Below the pieces are notes generated by a model, which had not been told where the DNA came from, did no database searches, and saw only the letters and a program-made list of their open reading frames with translations. Positions 11,642-22,890 of a stretch of DNA of 64,000 nucleotides are shown here, in pieces (positions within the stretch are counted from its first letter, which is position 1; each line of letters opens with the position of its first letter). Position numbers and translations under genes: made by a program. Source of the DNA: Synanceia verrucosa. Its lineage: Eukaryota; Chordata; Actinopteri; Perciformes; Synanceiidae. The DNA lies in assembly GCA_029721515.1 (NCBI GenBank), contig CM056555.1, positions 665,001 to 729,000 on the forward strand. The letters are read 5' to 3'.

Positions 11642-13344
11642 AGATGTTACCAATATTATTTTATTATTGCACACATGATATTCCGTCGTTGTGTTGCTGA
11701 AGGGTGGAATTATAGTGATAATAATTACCAGCCTTGCTGTGGAGGAGCCCACAGAGGCTCTTTAGCTTTAAGTGAATGAAGGTCATTGTGGTGTAAGTAG
11801 TACCTGTACAGGTGTACATATGCTCATATGAATTATGAAGTGTGTTTTACAGCTGCCAAGCTTCACAAACCTCACAGCCGTTTTATCCCGCTACAGCCTC
11901 AGTGTAAAAATGAGCTTTGTGTACGTCGTTACTCACCTGTCTCACCTGTCAGTCAAGTCCAGTGCACACACCAGAGTACACACAACAGTATGTATGATCA
12001 GCAGTGAGTGACAACGTCACTTTCACTCTCCACTAAAGTTTTTTTCAGTCAGTGAAACAAGTAGGCCAATTTAACACTAGTTATCTCTGTCAGTTAGAAC
12101 AGGCTGACATCCTCAGTGTGCCTCAGTGCAGATTTCAAATACTTCACACATCCTATCATCAAGCCTGCTGCCTGCTCCGGTTTGTTTAAACACAACCAAT
12201 CAGCTTTTAGGAGAAACGAGACGCTTTTAAATTCAAATGTCTTGTTGTAACTTTCAAACAAAGCCTGTCATTGTTACTACATCGTAAAATTAGGCTTAAA
12301 GCTGCCGTAAAGGCTTATTATTACCTGCAAATCTTGTTACAATATCATTAAGACCAACTGTGATGATATGTCCAGTTTTCATGGATATATTTTTCAAAAT
12401 CACTCCAAAATTTAAGAGACAATATCAGACTCAGTCCCACAGAATGTTCATTTATCATCCAAGTCAGTGAACCTGGAAATTGTTATAACAGGGAGAAATA
12501 TTGTGCAGTGTTTTAAACTGAAGATAAAAACTTAATTTAGTGTGTGTCAGGTTTAATAATCACCACAGGAGGGCGCTACACTCCACAATTTCAGATGAGA
12601 TTTGAGACTGTTTCTCATTCCACACACACACACACTTTCTTTTTTTATCGCAGTACATCATAGCTTTCAGAGTCAAAAGGAGCACAGCGGGGAAGTCACC
12701 GACTGGGTAGAGTCAGGAAGAATGAAATTCAGTCAGAGTGAGGGATGAGTGGTGGGATAGCGAGGCTCTAGAGGAGAAAGGGAGCTGCAATTTAAGGTAA
12801 AAGCTAGCTGAGGGGAAACCATGAGCATCTGTCAAGAGAGTCTGTACACATGACTGTTTGTTTACTGATCCAACCTGTGATCAATCACACCAAGAAACTG
12901 AAGTGAGACCATAGGGGATATGCAAAAAAAGTCACTGAAAGCAGCAATCAGGAAGGTTGTGTGAAGGTCAAAGGGGTCGAGAGGCTCGTAAAGCCACCGT
13001 CATGGACTCTTACAAGACTGAAGGAGCACAGGTGGGAAAAGAGAGAAGGACTGTGGTTGTGATGTGACAGTTACTAGTTCAATAAATAAAGAGTGGACAC
13101 ACTCACATCTTTTTGTACCCTGCTCAGACAGTCGGGTTATTGCTCTCCTAATCACGCATGAGATTAGGTGACAGCACACAAGTAAAAACCTGTTGTTGAC
13201 ACGTCCTCTTCCATCTCATCAGCACACACTCCCTCTCTGTTTTAACTAGTGCTGCTGTGCTTCCAGGCCAAATAGAGGAATGAAAGGTAAGAAAGCAGAT
13301 GTGGCCGTGAAAGGGACAAAAGTTGTTTCAGAGTTATAAGTGAA
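11642..13344. other. No gene seen
   Basis: Non-coding sequence with a short CA tract near 12622-12635. No splice-bounded exon or protein similarity was recognised. Confidence 0.5.
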
Positions 13345-15527
13345 ACAGATAAATAAGAAAAAAAGAATAAAACAGATAAATAAGAGTACAGAATAAAACA
13401 GATAAATAAGAGTACAGAATAAAACAGATAAATATGAGTAAAGAATAAAACAGATAAATAAGAGTAAAGAATAAAACAGATAAATAAGAGTAAAGAATAA
13501 AACAGATAAATAAGAGTAAAGAATAAAACAGATAAATAAGAGTAAAGAATAAAACAGATAAATAAGAGTAAAGAATAAAACAGATAAATAAGAGTAAAGA
13601 ATAAAACAGATAAATAAGAGTTAAGAATAAAACAGATAAATAAGAGTAAAGAATAAAACAGATAAATAAGAGTACAGAATAAAACAGATAAATAAGAGTA
13701 AAGAATAAAACAGATAAATAAGAGTAAAGAATAAAACAGATACATAAGAGTAAAGAATAAAACAGATAAGAGTAAAGAATAAAACAGATAAATAAGAGTA
13801 CAGAATAAAACAGATAAATAAGAGTAAAGAATAAAACAGATAAATAAGAGTAAAGAATAAAACAGATAAATAAGAGTAAAGAATAAAACAGATAAATAAG
13901 AGTAAAGAATAAAACAGATAAATAAGAGTAAAGAATAAAACAGATAAATAAGAGTTAAGAATAAAACAGATAAATAAGAGTAAAGAATAAAACAGATAAA
14001 TAAGAGTAAAGAATAAAACAGATAAATAAGAGTAAAGAATAAAACAGATAAATAAGAGTTAAGAATAAAACAGATAAATAAGAGTAAAGAATAAAACAGA
14101 TAAATAAGAGTACAGAATAAAACAGATAAATAAGAGTAAAGAATAAAACAGATAAATAAGAGTAAAGAATAAAACAGATAAATAAGAGTACAGAATAAAA
14201 CAGATAAATAAGAGTAAAGAATAAAACAGATAAATAAGAGTAAAGAATAAAACAGATAAATAAGAGTACATAATAAAACAGATAAATAAGAGTACAGAAT
14301 AAAACAGATAAATAAGAGTAAAGAATAAAACAGATAAATATGAGTAAAGAATAAAACAGATAAATAAGAGTAAAGAATAAAACAGATAAATAAGAGTACA
14401 TAATAAAACAGATAAATAAGAGTACATAATAAAACAGATAAATAAGAGTAAAAATAAAACAGATAAATAAGAGTACAGAATAAAACAGATAAATAAGAGT
14501 ACAGAATAAAACAGATAAATAAGAGTAAAGAATAAAACAGATAAATAAGAGTAAAGAATAAAACAGATAAATAAGAGTAAAGAATAAAACAGATAAATAA
14601 GAGTAAAGAATAAAACAGATAAATAAGAGTACAGAATAAAACAGATAAATAAGAGTAAAGAATAAAACAGATAAATAAGAGTACAGAATAAAACAGATAA
14701 ATAAGAGTAAAGAATAAAACAGATAAATAAGAGTACATAATAAAACAGATAAATAAGAGTAAAGAATAAAACAAATAAATAAGAGTAAAGAATAAAACAA
14801 ATAAATAAGAGTAAAGAATAAAACAGATAAATAAGAGTAAAGAATAAAACAGATAAATAAGAGTACATAATAAAACAGATAAATAAGAGTAAAGAATAAA
14901 ACAGATAAATAAGAGTAAAGAATAAAACAGATAAATAAGAGTAAAGAATAAAACAGATAAATAAGAGTAAAGAATAAAACAGATAAATAAGAGTACAGAA
15001 TAAAACAGATACATAAGAGTAAAGAATAAAACAGATAAGAGTAAAGAATAAAACAGATAAATAAGAGTACAGAATAAAACAGATAAATAAGAGTAAAGAA
15101 TAAAACAGATAAATAAGAGTAAAGAATAAAACAGATAAATAAGAGTAAAGAATAAAACAGATAAATAAGAGTAAAGAATAAAACAGATAAATAAGAGTAA
15201 AGAATAAAACAGATAAATAAGAGTACAGAATAAAACAGATAAATAAGAGTACAGAATAAAACAGATACATAAGAGTAAAGAATAAAACAGATAAGAGTAA
15301 AGAATAAAACAGATAAATAAGAGTACAGAATAAAACAGATACATAAGAGTAAAGAATAAAACAGATAAGAGTACAGAATAAAACAGATAAATAAGAGTAC
15401 AGAATAAAACAGATAAATAAGAGTAAAGAATAAAACAGATAAATAAGAGTAAAGAATAAAACAGATAAATAAGAGTAAAGAATAAAACAGATAAATAAGA
15501 GTAAAGAATAAAACAGATAAATAAGAG
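13345..15527. repeat. 26-bp minisatellite, about 84 units
   Basis: Tandem array with unit GATAAATAAGAG followed by TAAAGAATAAAACA (26 bp). Units differ mainly at one spot (GTAAAG, GTACAG, GTACAT or GTTAAG) and in a 22-bp variant that lacks four bases (CAGATAAGAG). The complement of the unit has no stop codon in any frame, so the minus strand shows open frames of 700, 403 and 281 codons. These are artefacts: 26 bp read three times gives a 26-residue peptide repeat rich in L, F, Y and I. No gene is supported. Confidence 0.97.
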
Positions 15528-16567
15528 GGGGAGGAGCTTTGCTGGCTGCCTCTCTCTGTTCTGGCTCTTTGTTTAGGAAGAACTTGTGGGAGGATGAGGA
15601 GTTCGACTGGAGTGAATCTCAGCTATGAGGAGGAGGAAGTTTCAGCCTTGAAGGTCAGACTCATAAAATCTGCACCAACCATTTTCCATCAGTAGCGTAC
15701 AGAAATGACTTTGTTTATTATGTTTGGGACTCTAAATTTATCTGATCAGAGAAGCGCTGCAAATGGTGAAAACAACTCTCCTCGTCGTCAGCTGTTTCTG
15801 GATTCCACATTATTTGCTCTTGACGTGACTGAGATCTCAAACCAAACACATATGTACAGAAGCAGGATCCAGATTTTGACTCACAGAGGATAACAGAGAC
15901 CGAACGTTTAGTCCAGAACAGGGCAGAGAGCAGACAATGCAAGATTTAAAAATGTCTTCAGTAGTTTTCAGTACAGTGCTGCCTTAAGTAGAATAAAAGG
16001 ACAATATTTAAAAGGATATACATATTAAAATTGCACTACTTCAGCATTTTGGGGCTGCCAACATGCCCCACTGGTTAGCTTAGGGCTGCCACTCTGCACC
16101 GCTTTTGTAGGGTTGTTACAGCTAATAATGCCGTCCCGACATTGTCCCGACTGATCCACAAGCGTAGCATCCACCCTCCAGTTCCCCATCAGGTTAAAAC
16201 CGTTGTGTTCACTGTTTGCACTGGCAGCATTGTAGCTGTGAGGATTAGTCGTTTCCATGTTGAGAACCGTTAAGAGGCAATAGAAATGGTCCCAGTCTTG
16301 CATTTCACACCTTTGGTTGTGGCTAGAAGGTAATCAACAATTTGTGAAACTCTTGTGAGATGGTAAAGATTAGACCTTGGATAAGTTGTTGACAGTGTTG
16401 GGCAGTAAGTTACTAGTAACGGTGTTACTAATTCAAATTGCTTTCATTCTTTCATTGCTTTTCATTCACTGGGGACAGAGACACCGATCCGACAAACATC
16501 TCCGGTAAAACAGAGCATTAATGTCACTGCAGCAGCATTTGGAGCCCAGTGTTTGTGTGATTCTACT
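15528..16567. other. Non-coding stretch between repeats
   Basis: No gene seen. A segment near 16393-16435 (GTGTTGGGCAGTAAG, TTACTAGTAACGG) matches the terminal motif of a common fish hAT-like repeat. Confidence 0.45.
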
Positions 16568-16792
16568 CACGGTGTGTTCAATTGTACACGAATGTCAGAA
16601 TTTCCAAGCGTCAAGTCAAAATTTAAATGAGAACCCCTGTGAAGTCGGATCTCCAACTCGGAAAGTCAGATTAATCAACCACACGTAGAATTCATGCTAT
16701 CTGCTTCTGACGTAAACAGTAGCTGCATGTTTTGTTGTTTGTCTGTAAGATCAGAGCTCCAAGTTCTGACTTCCAGTGAACACACCATAAGG
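16568..16792. mobile_element. MITE-like repeat A, copy 1
   Basis: Near-identical over about 170 bp to 22503-22680 (both contain GAATGTCAGAATTTCCAAGC and GAGAACCCCTGTGAAGT). This copy is bounded by GGTGTGTTCA at the left and its inverse TGAACACACC at the right, suggesting terminal inverted repeats of about 10 bp. No open frame of note. Superfamily not assigned. Confidence 0.6.
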
Positions 16793-17335
16793 CAAACTCT
16801 CACTCCCCAGGGTCCTAAAGAGGAACTAAAAAGTAATTTTTAACACAAAAAGTGACCAGTCGAGTCGTTCGGTATGTTCCCATTTGTAAGAAACCTGAAA
16901 ACCTAAGAGCCTGAAAACTCTCTTTAGAAGCTGAAGATGTGGCAGGATAACACTGTAAACAGGCATTTTATAACTCAGCTGTGATCCACTGAGGCTGTGT
17001 TATGATGCCATATGCACATAAAGATTATTACCTCTTTGGCATGTAGGTGTTAGCAGTCTCTCTGTGCTGCATATGAAATACAGTCGTCAACATGGGGATT
17101 TTATTGACTATAACTTGTGATAGAGCCGCACACACACTTACACAGAGCTGAGCATTGGATGATGATAATCTCAGCCTGGGATGGCACTCACTGCCGCAGT
17201 AATTTTATGAATCGCTTCCAATTTCCCAGACCTCTGACTCTGCAAGATAGGAGGCTGTTACCATACAGTTTTCTAAAAAAACTGCCTGTTTATCCCCATC
17301 ATAATGTCCAATAGCATCTCTAGCTGCAAGACACT
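16793..17335. other. No gene seen
   Basis: Single-copy-looking non-coding sequence before the tetranucleotide tract. Confidence 0.45.
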
Positions 17336-17877
17336 GTAGGTAGGCAGGTAGGTAGGTAAATAGGTAAATAGGTGGGTAGGTTAGATAGGGAGGTGGGTAG
17401 GAAGGTAGGTAGGTAAATAGGTAGGTGGGTAGGTAGGTAGATAGATAGATAGGTAAATAGGTGGGTAGCTAGTTAGATAGGGAGGTGGGTAGGAAGATAG
17501 GTAGGTAAATAGGTAGGTGGGTAGGTAGGTAGATAGATAGGTAAATAGGTGGGTAGGTAGTTAGATAGGGAGGTGGGTCGGAAGGTAGGTAGGTAAATAG
17601 GTAGGTAGTTGGGTAGGTAGATAGGTGGGTAGGTAGGTATATTGATAGGTAAATAGGTGGGTAGGCAGATAGATAGGTAGGCAAATAGGTGGGTAGGTAG
17701 GTAGATGGATAGGTAGGTAGGTAGGTAGGTAGATAGATAAGTAGGTACGTAAATTGTTAGGTAGGTAGTTAGATAGGTATATATGTGGGTAGGTAGATGG
17801 ATAGATAAGTAGGTAAGTAGCTAAGTAAATAGGTAGGTAAATAGATAAATTGGTAGGTAAATAGGTAGGTAGGTAGG

Positions 17878-17924
<47 letters not shown>

Positions 17925-18116
17925 GTAGGTAGATAGATAGGTAGGTAGGTAGGTAGATAGATAAATAGGTAGGTAAGTAGGTAGCTAGATACATTTGTAG
18001 GTAGGTAAATAGATAGGTATGTAGATAGATAGCTAGATACATTTGTAGGTAGGTAAATAGATAGGTATGTTGATAGATAGCTAGATACATTTGTAGGTAG
18101 GTAAATAGATAGGTAT
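17336..18116. repeat. GATA/GGTA tetranucleotide tract
   Basis: Imperfect tetranucleotide array of GGTA, GATA and AAATA blocks, with a clean (GATA)n core near 17880-17925. It grades into the 37-bp minisatellite. Open frames on the minus strand (17469-17684, 17821-18090) are repeat artefacts. Confidence 0.93.
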
Positions 18117-19740
18117 GTAGATAGATACTATACGTAAATAGGTAGGTAGATAGGTACTGTAGGTAAATAGATAAATAGGTAGGTAGATATATACTGTAGG
18201 TAAATAGATAAATAGGTAGGTAGATAGATACTGTTGGTAAATAGATAAATAGGTAGGTAGATATATACTGTAGGTAAATAGATAAATAGGTAGGTAGATA
18301 GGTACTGTAGGTAAATAGATAAATAGGTAGGTAGATAGGTACTGTTGGTAAATAGATAAATAGGTAGGTAGATATATACTGTAGGTAAATAGATAAATAG
18401 GTAGGTAGCTAGGTACTGTAGGTAAATAGATAAATAGGTAGGTAGCTAGGTACTGTAGGTAAATAGATAAATAGGTAGGTAGATAGGTACTGTAGGTAAA
18501 TAGATAAATAGGTAGGTAGCTAGGTACTGTAGGTAAATAGATAAATAGGTAGGTAGCTAGGTACTGTAGGTAAATAGATAAATAGGTAGGTAGATATATA
18601 CTGTTGGTAAATAGATAAATAGGTAGGTAGATAGGTACTGTAGGTAAATAGATAAATAGGTAGGTAGATAGGTACTGTAGGTAAATAGATAAATAGGTAG
18701 GTAGATATATACTGTAGGTAAATAGATAAATAGGTAGGTAGATAGGTACTGTAGGTAAATAGATAAATAGGTAGGTAGATAGGTACTGTAGGTAAATAGA
18801 TAAATAGGTGGGTAGATAGGTACTGTTGGTAAATAGATAAATAGGTGGGTAGATATGTACTGTAGGTAAATAGATAAATAGGTGGGTAGATAGGTACTGT
18901 AGGTAAATAGATAAATAGGTAGGTAGATAGGTACTGTAGGTAAATAGATAAATAGGTAGGTAGATAGGTACTGTAGGTAAATAGATAAATAGGTAGGTAG
19001 ATAGGTACTGTAGGTAAATAGATAAATAGGTAGGTAGATAGGTACTGTAGGTAAATAGATAAATAGGTAGGTAGATAGGTACTGTAGGTAAATAGATAAA
19101 TAGGTAGGTAGATAGGTACTGTAGGTAAATAGATAAATAGGTAGGTAGATAGGTACTGTAGGTAAATAGATAAATAGGTAGGTAGACATGTACTGTAGGT
19201 AAATAGATAAATAGGTAGGTAGATATATACTGTAGGTAAATAGATAAATAGGTAGGTAGATAGGTACTGTTGGTAAATAGATAAATAGGTAGGTAGATAG
19301 GTACTGTTGGTAAATAGATAAATAGGTAGGTAGACATATACTGTAGGTAAATAGATAAATAGGTAGGTAGATAGGTACTGTAGGTAAATAGATAAATAGG
19401 TAGGTAGATAGATACTGTAGGTAAATAGATAAATAGGTAGGTAGATAGGTACTGTAGGTAAATAGATAAATAGGTAGGTAGATAGGTACTGTAGGTAAAT
19501 AGATAAATAGGTAGGTAGATAGGTACTGTTGGTAAATAGATAAATAGGTAGGTAGACATATACTGTAGGTAAATAGATAAATAGGTAGGTAGATAGGTAC
19601 TGTAGGTAAATAGATAAATAGGTAGGTAGATAGGTACTGTAGGTAAATAGATAAATAGGTAGGTAGATAGGTACTGTAGATAAATAGGTAGGTAGATAGG
19701 TACTGTAGGTAAATAGATAAATAGGTAGGTAGGTAGATAG
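18117..19740. repeat. 37-bp minisatellite, about 44 units
   Basis: Tandem array with unit ACTGTAGGTAAATAGATAAA then TAGGTAGGTAGATAGGT (37 bp). Variants include TGTTGGT for TGTAGGT and GATATATA, GCTAGGTA or GACATATA for GATAGGTA. Like the neighbouring array, its complement lacks stops in all frames, giving false minus-strand open frames of 492 and 410 codons with a 37-residue period. The unit is made of the same tetranucleotides as the adjoining tract. Confidence 0.96.
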
Positions 19741-20409
19741 TCAGATAAATAGATAGGTAGGTGGTTGATATAGATACCATCACGTTCAATGTTTAGTGCA
19801 GCTTTAATGTGTTCATTATATGCCAGCGTTTGACAATATCTCCATCAGTGAAGCTTGAAACATCTCAGCACTCAGGAGACACAGTGTTGTTTTTTAATAA
19901 ATCAGTTCAGCGCTTTTCAAAAGAGTGTGTGGTTTAAAATGTTTGTTTATAAAAATATTTCTGCTACACACCCTGGTTCTGACTCTGCAGCATATATTCA
20001 AAGTTTAAATGGAGTTGTTTTTTTAAATGCTATTTCCACAGAGATGACGAAAAAAAACACGTCTCTGCGTTGCCACTTCATTTAACTGAAAAATGGCTTT
20101 CAGGCGCTGCTGGATCTAGATTTCTAACTCGTTCTGTGCGCACACACCTGATGAATTAATCAATTTTTCATTTAAATGTAGGCCAGAACAAAACACTGCC
20201 ACTTTTTCTTTAGCTTACACCACCTCATCTTTCTGACAGAGCATCAATAAACACTGAATTAAGGCTTTGTCACTCAGGGAAATTCAGCCTCATGAGGTGC
20301 AGGGACTACTGGCAATAGCTAATGCTAACATGCTAACCATTATGCATTAGTCCTATGTTATGGCTCTGTAGACAACCTTTAGGGAACTAGCTAAAATTTA
20401 CTGTATCAG
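19741..20409. other. No gene seen
   Basis: Tail of the tetranucleotide array to about 19770, then non-coding sequence without recognised elements. Confidence 0.45.
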
Positions 20410-20923
20410 TACACTCTAAAATGTGATACCTATTCTTACTTAAATTACATCGGCTAACTTAACACCTTTTGTTGTGCTTACTTCGTTCATGTTAAAGGAA
20501 AGTCACCATTTTTACAGAAATATAATGTGTGCGGCACTATGCTAAATGCTGACAAAATATCACTGCACACCAAAGACGAGCGAGGTATGTATCAACTCGT
20601 CTAAAAATAGGGAAGATTATATTTCAGTATAGAACGAGGGTGGCGTGTTCCTTTAAAGTTTCCAAGATGCTACTAAGAAAACCTGATAGGCTATAGCTCA
20701 GTAAAGAACAAATTCATTTTACTTGCTATTTCTAAGTCGAATAACTTAACCAAAGTTAATATAACTTTACAAAATTAAGTATGTACAATTAAGTCTTCAG
20801 TACACTGAACAAGTATATTTAAAGTAAACAAAACTTAAAACTAATAGTTATATTTACTTACCTTTTTCAAGGCAATTGGATTCTTAGATTTTTTTAAGTC
20901 AACTTGTCAGATTTTAGAGTGTA
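20410..20923. mobile_element. TA-flanked MITE with ACACTCTAAAAT inverted ends
   Basis: Left end TACACTCTAAAATGTGA is inverted at the right as TCAGATTTTAGAGTGTA, giving terminal inverted repeats of about 16 bp with TA at both outer edges. This matches a common class of non-autonomous fish DNA transposons. It contains a second small element (20492-20656). Confidence 0.7.
20492..20656. mobile_element. 165-bp nested MITE with TTAA ends
   Basis: Starts TTAAAGGAAAGTCACC and ends GGTGGCGTGTTCCTTTAA, an imperfect inverted pair with TTAA at each edge. It sits inside the 514-bp element, so it is the younger insertion. Confidence 0.65.
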
Positions 20924-22255
20924 TGAGCGTGATTTGTCACAGAATATCCAACAGTCATTTTATATTTTATAAAGCCTAATACACATACAGTATGGCCACA
21001 CAGCGAATAGATCATGATGGTGTCCAAACTCTATTCCCTCAAAGGTCAAGACAATTGGTCGTTGGTCCGTCCAAAATGACGGGAACATGGCAATAGAAGC
21101 TCAAAGAGACACTGATTATAGACCTCATAAAAGTAGAATTGTTTCTAGTGTGTGTTGCATTCGATTGCACAGGTGTGTTTAATTCAAAGGTACCTGGCCT
21201 CTCCTCCCTCATCCATCACTGACTGTCAGAGTTGTTCAGTCCTGTTGCTGCTTTGCTCACATTTTTACTTTGCTCTATCCTTTCTACGTGATATGCAGGT
21301 ATATGTCATATAACCACAGAAAAATGTCCTGAAGAGACTCAGGAAGTTAAAATCAGCAGTTACTTTAATTTATTTTACCAAGTTATCAGAGTATAGCCAC
21401 TGGTTTCTAACACAACATGCGTGAGTTGATTCATGCACAGTAATAATAGTGCATAGATCATGTACTCTATATGTGACGCAGAATGCCATAGAACAGGATG
21501 AGTCATAGTTTGATGTCTAAAGATCCTACCAAAGTGACACTGAATCCACTCTTTTTAATTCAAAGCTATGACCTAATTTGGGTTAAGCTAATTTCCTGTT
21601 GTTAACGTGACAATTTCTTAATCAGAGTGTATTGTTTTAATTTGAGTAATATCAGAAAATTGCTTTAAACATTGTCACTTTGTCCATTGTTCCTTCATGA
21701 TGTGGGCGAGGATGGTGAGCGATTAATCAAGGTGTGTGGGTTGTGTTTGTGTCACAGAGGGAATACACCCTAATGAAGACCTGTGAGTGTGTGTGAGCAG
21801 TGTGTGCTGATGCTCATACAGTGTAGTGTAGCTGGTGTGGCTCAGTTATCCTCAGCTGGTGCGTGGGCGAAGCATCACAGTGACACTAACATGAAAACAC
21901 TGTGCATTATTTATAAAGAACAGGTTGTTGCAGGGAGCAGTATATGAATGCACACCATAATGGATGAGTAGCCTCCCACACAGTGCATTAGACGGCCGCT
22001 CATAGTGAAGTCAGTCAGTCAGTCAGTCCGTCAGTCAGTCAGAGTCACCGGAGACAGGTTTGACCAACACTGAAGAGTCACACAGAGCATCAATTTAAAT
22101 ATTCTGTTCACCAAAGAGGTGCTCATGGGTTTCTTGAAAACACGTCTTTAAGCATAAACTTATGTTGTATATATGATGCCTTGATTATTCACTTATGTTG
22201 TACATGAGATGTCTTAGCATTTCCACTCGGTTGTTTTTGCTATTGATTTTCTTAA
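20924..22255. other. No gene seen
   Basis: Non-coding sequence. A short (GTCA)n tract lies at about 22010-22045. Confidence 0.45.
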
Positions 22256-22375
22256 CCTTATTTATTTATATATAGGCTCTTCTTGTCATGCTGCACTATC
22301 CAATTTGCTACTGTAATGATGCAAATTTCCCCGCTTGTGAGAGTAATAAAGGATTGCCTTATCTTAAAAAAAGCA
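22256..22375 (+). mobile_element. LINE 3' tail fragment
   Basis: Contains CTGTAATGATGCAAATTTCC then CCGCTTGTGAGAGTAATAAA and GGATTGCCTTATCTTA, the characteristic 3' end of fish CR1/L2-type LINEs with a TATCTTA tail. No coding part remains. Confidence 0.6.
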
Positions 22376-22502
22376 CAGAAACATTACTATTTGTTATGAC
22401 CAAAATGACCTAGAGGGTGTAGCCTTTCTGATCAGGTCAAAGTTTTCTGTGTCTTGTGAAATCTCTCAAAATCTTTGGTAGGACTGGCTACTGAACTTCA
22501 AG

Positions 22503-22680
22503 GTGTACACGAATGTCAGAATTTCCAAGCAACAAGCCAAAATTTAAATGAGAACCCCTGTGAAGTGGGATCTCTAACTCAGAAAGTCAGATTAATCAAC
22601 CTGACATAGAATCCATGCTATCTGCTACTGATGTAAACAGTAGCTCCATGTTTTGTTGTTTGTCTGTAAGGCTGGAAGAA
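22503..22680. mobile_element. MITE-like repeat A, copy 2
   Basis: Same family and orientation as 16568-16792, with a diverged right end. The shared core is about 170 bp. Confidence 0.6.
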
Positions 22681-22710
22681 CTGGGTGCACTAAACTTTGA
22701 GCTTAAGACG

Positions 22711-22744
22711 ATGATAATAATAATAATAATAATAATAATAATAG
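22711..22744. repeat. (AAT)n microsatellite
   Basis: About eleven AAT/ATA units. Confidence 0.9.
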
Positions 22745-22777
22745 TAACAATATTGATGATTACCATGATTAAAGCCC

Positions 22778-22890
22778 AGATACTCAACTCAACTTTATTT
22801 ATAAAGTGCTTTAAAATAGTAAAACAGAAGCAAAGTATCATGCTGGGTCAAAAGCCAAGGAATAAAAGTGGGTTTTAAGATTAGTTTTTA
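22778..22890 (+). mobile_element. Fish dispersed repeat (CAACTTTATTTATAAAG type)
   Basis: The sequence ACTCAACTTTATTTATAAAG followed by TGCTTTAAAA and later AGGAATAAAAGTGGGTTTTAAG is a widespread teleost repeat, probably the 3' part of a non-LTR retrotransposon. Identification is from recognition of the motif only. Confidence 0.5.

Noticed and set aside
13242..15344. A 700-codon minus-strand open frame
   Set aside because: It is the 26-bp minisatellite read through; all three frames are open and the peptide repeats every 26 residues.
13345..15527. CRISPR-like array
   Set aside because: Units are contiguous with no unique spacers, and the context is a vertebrate genome.
18081..19789. Minus-strand frames of 492 and 410 codons
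   Set aside because: Artefacts of the 37-bp minisatellite, with a 37-residue period and no complex sequence.
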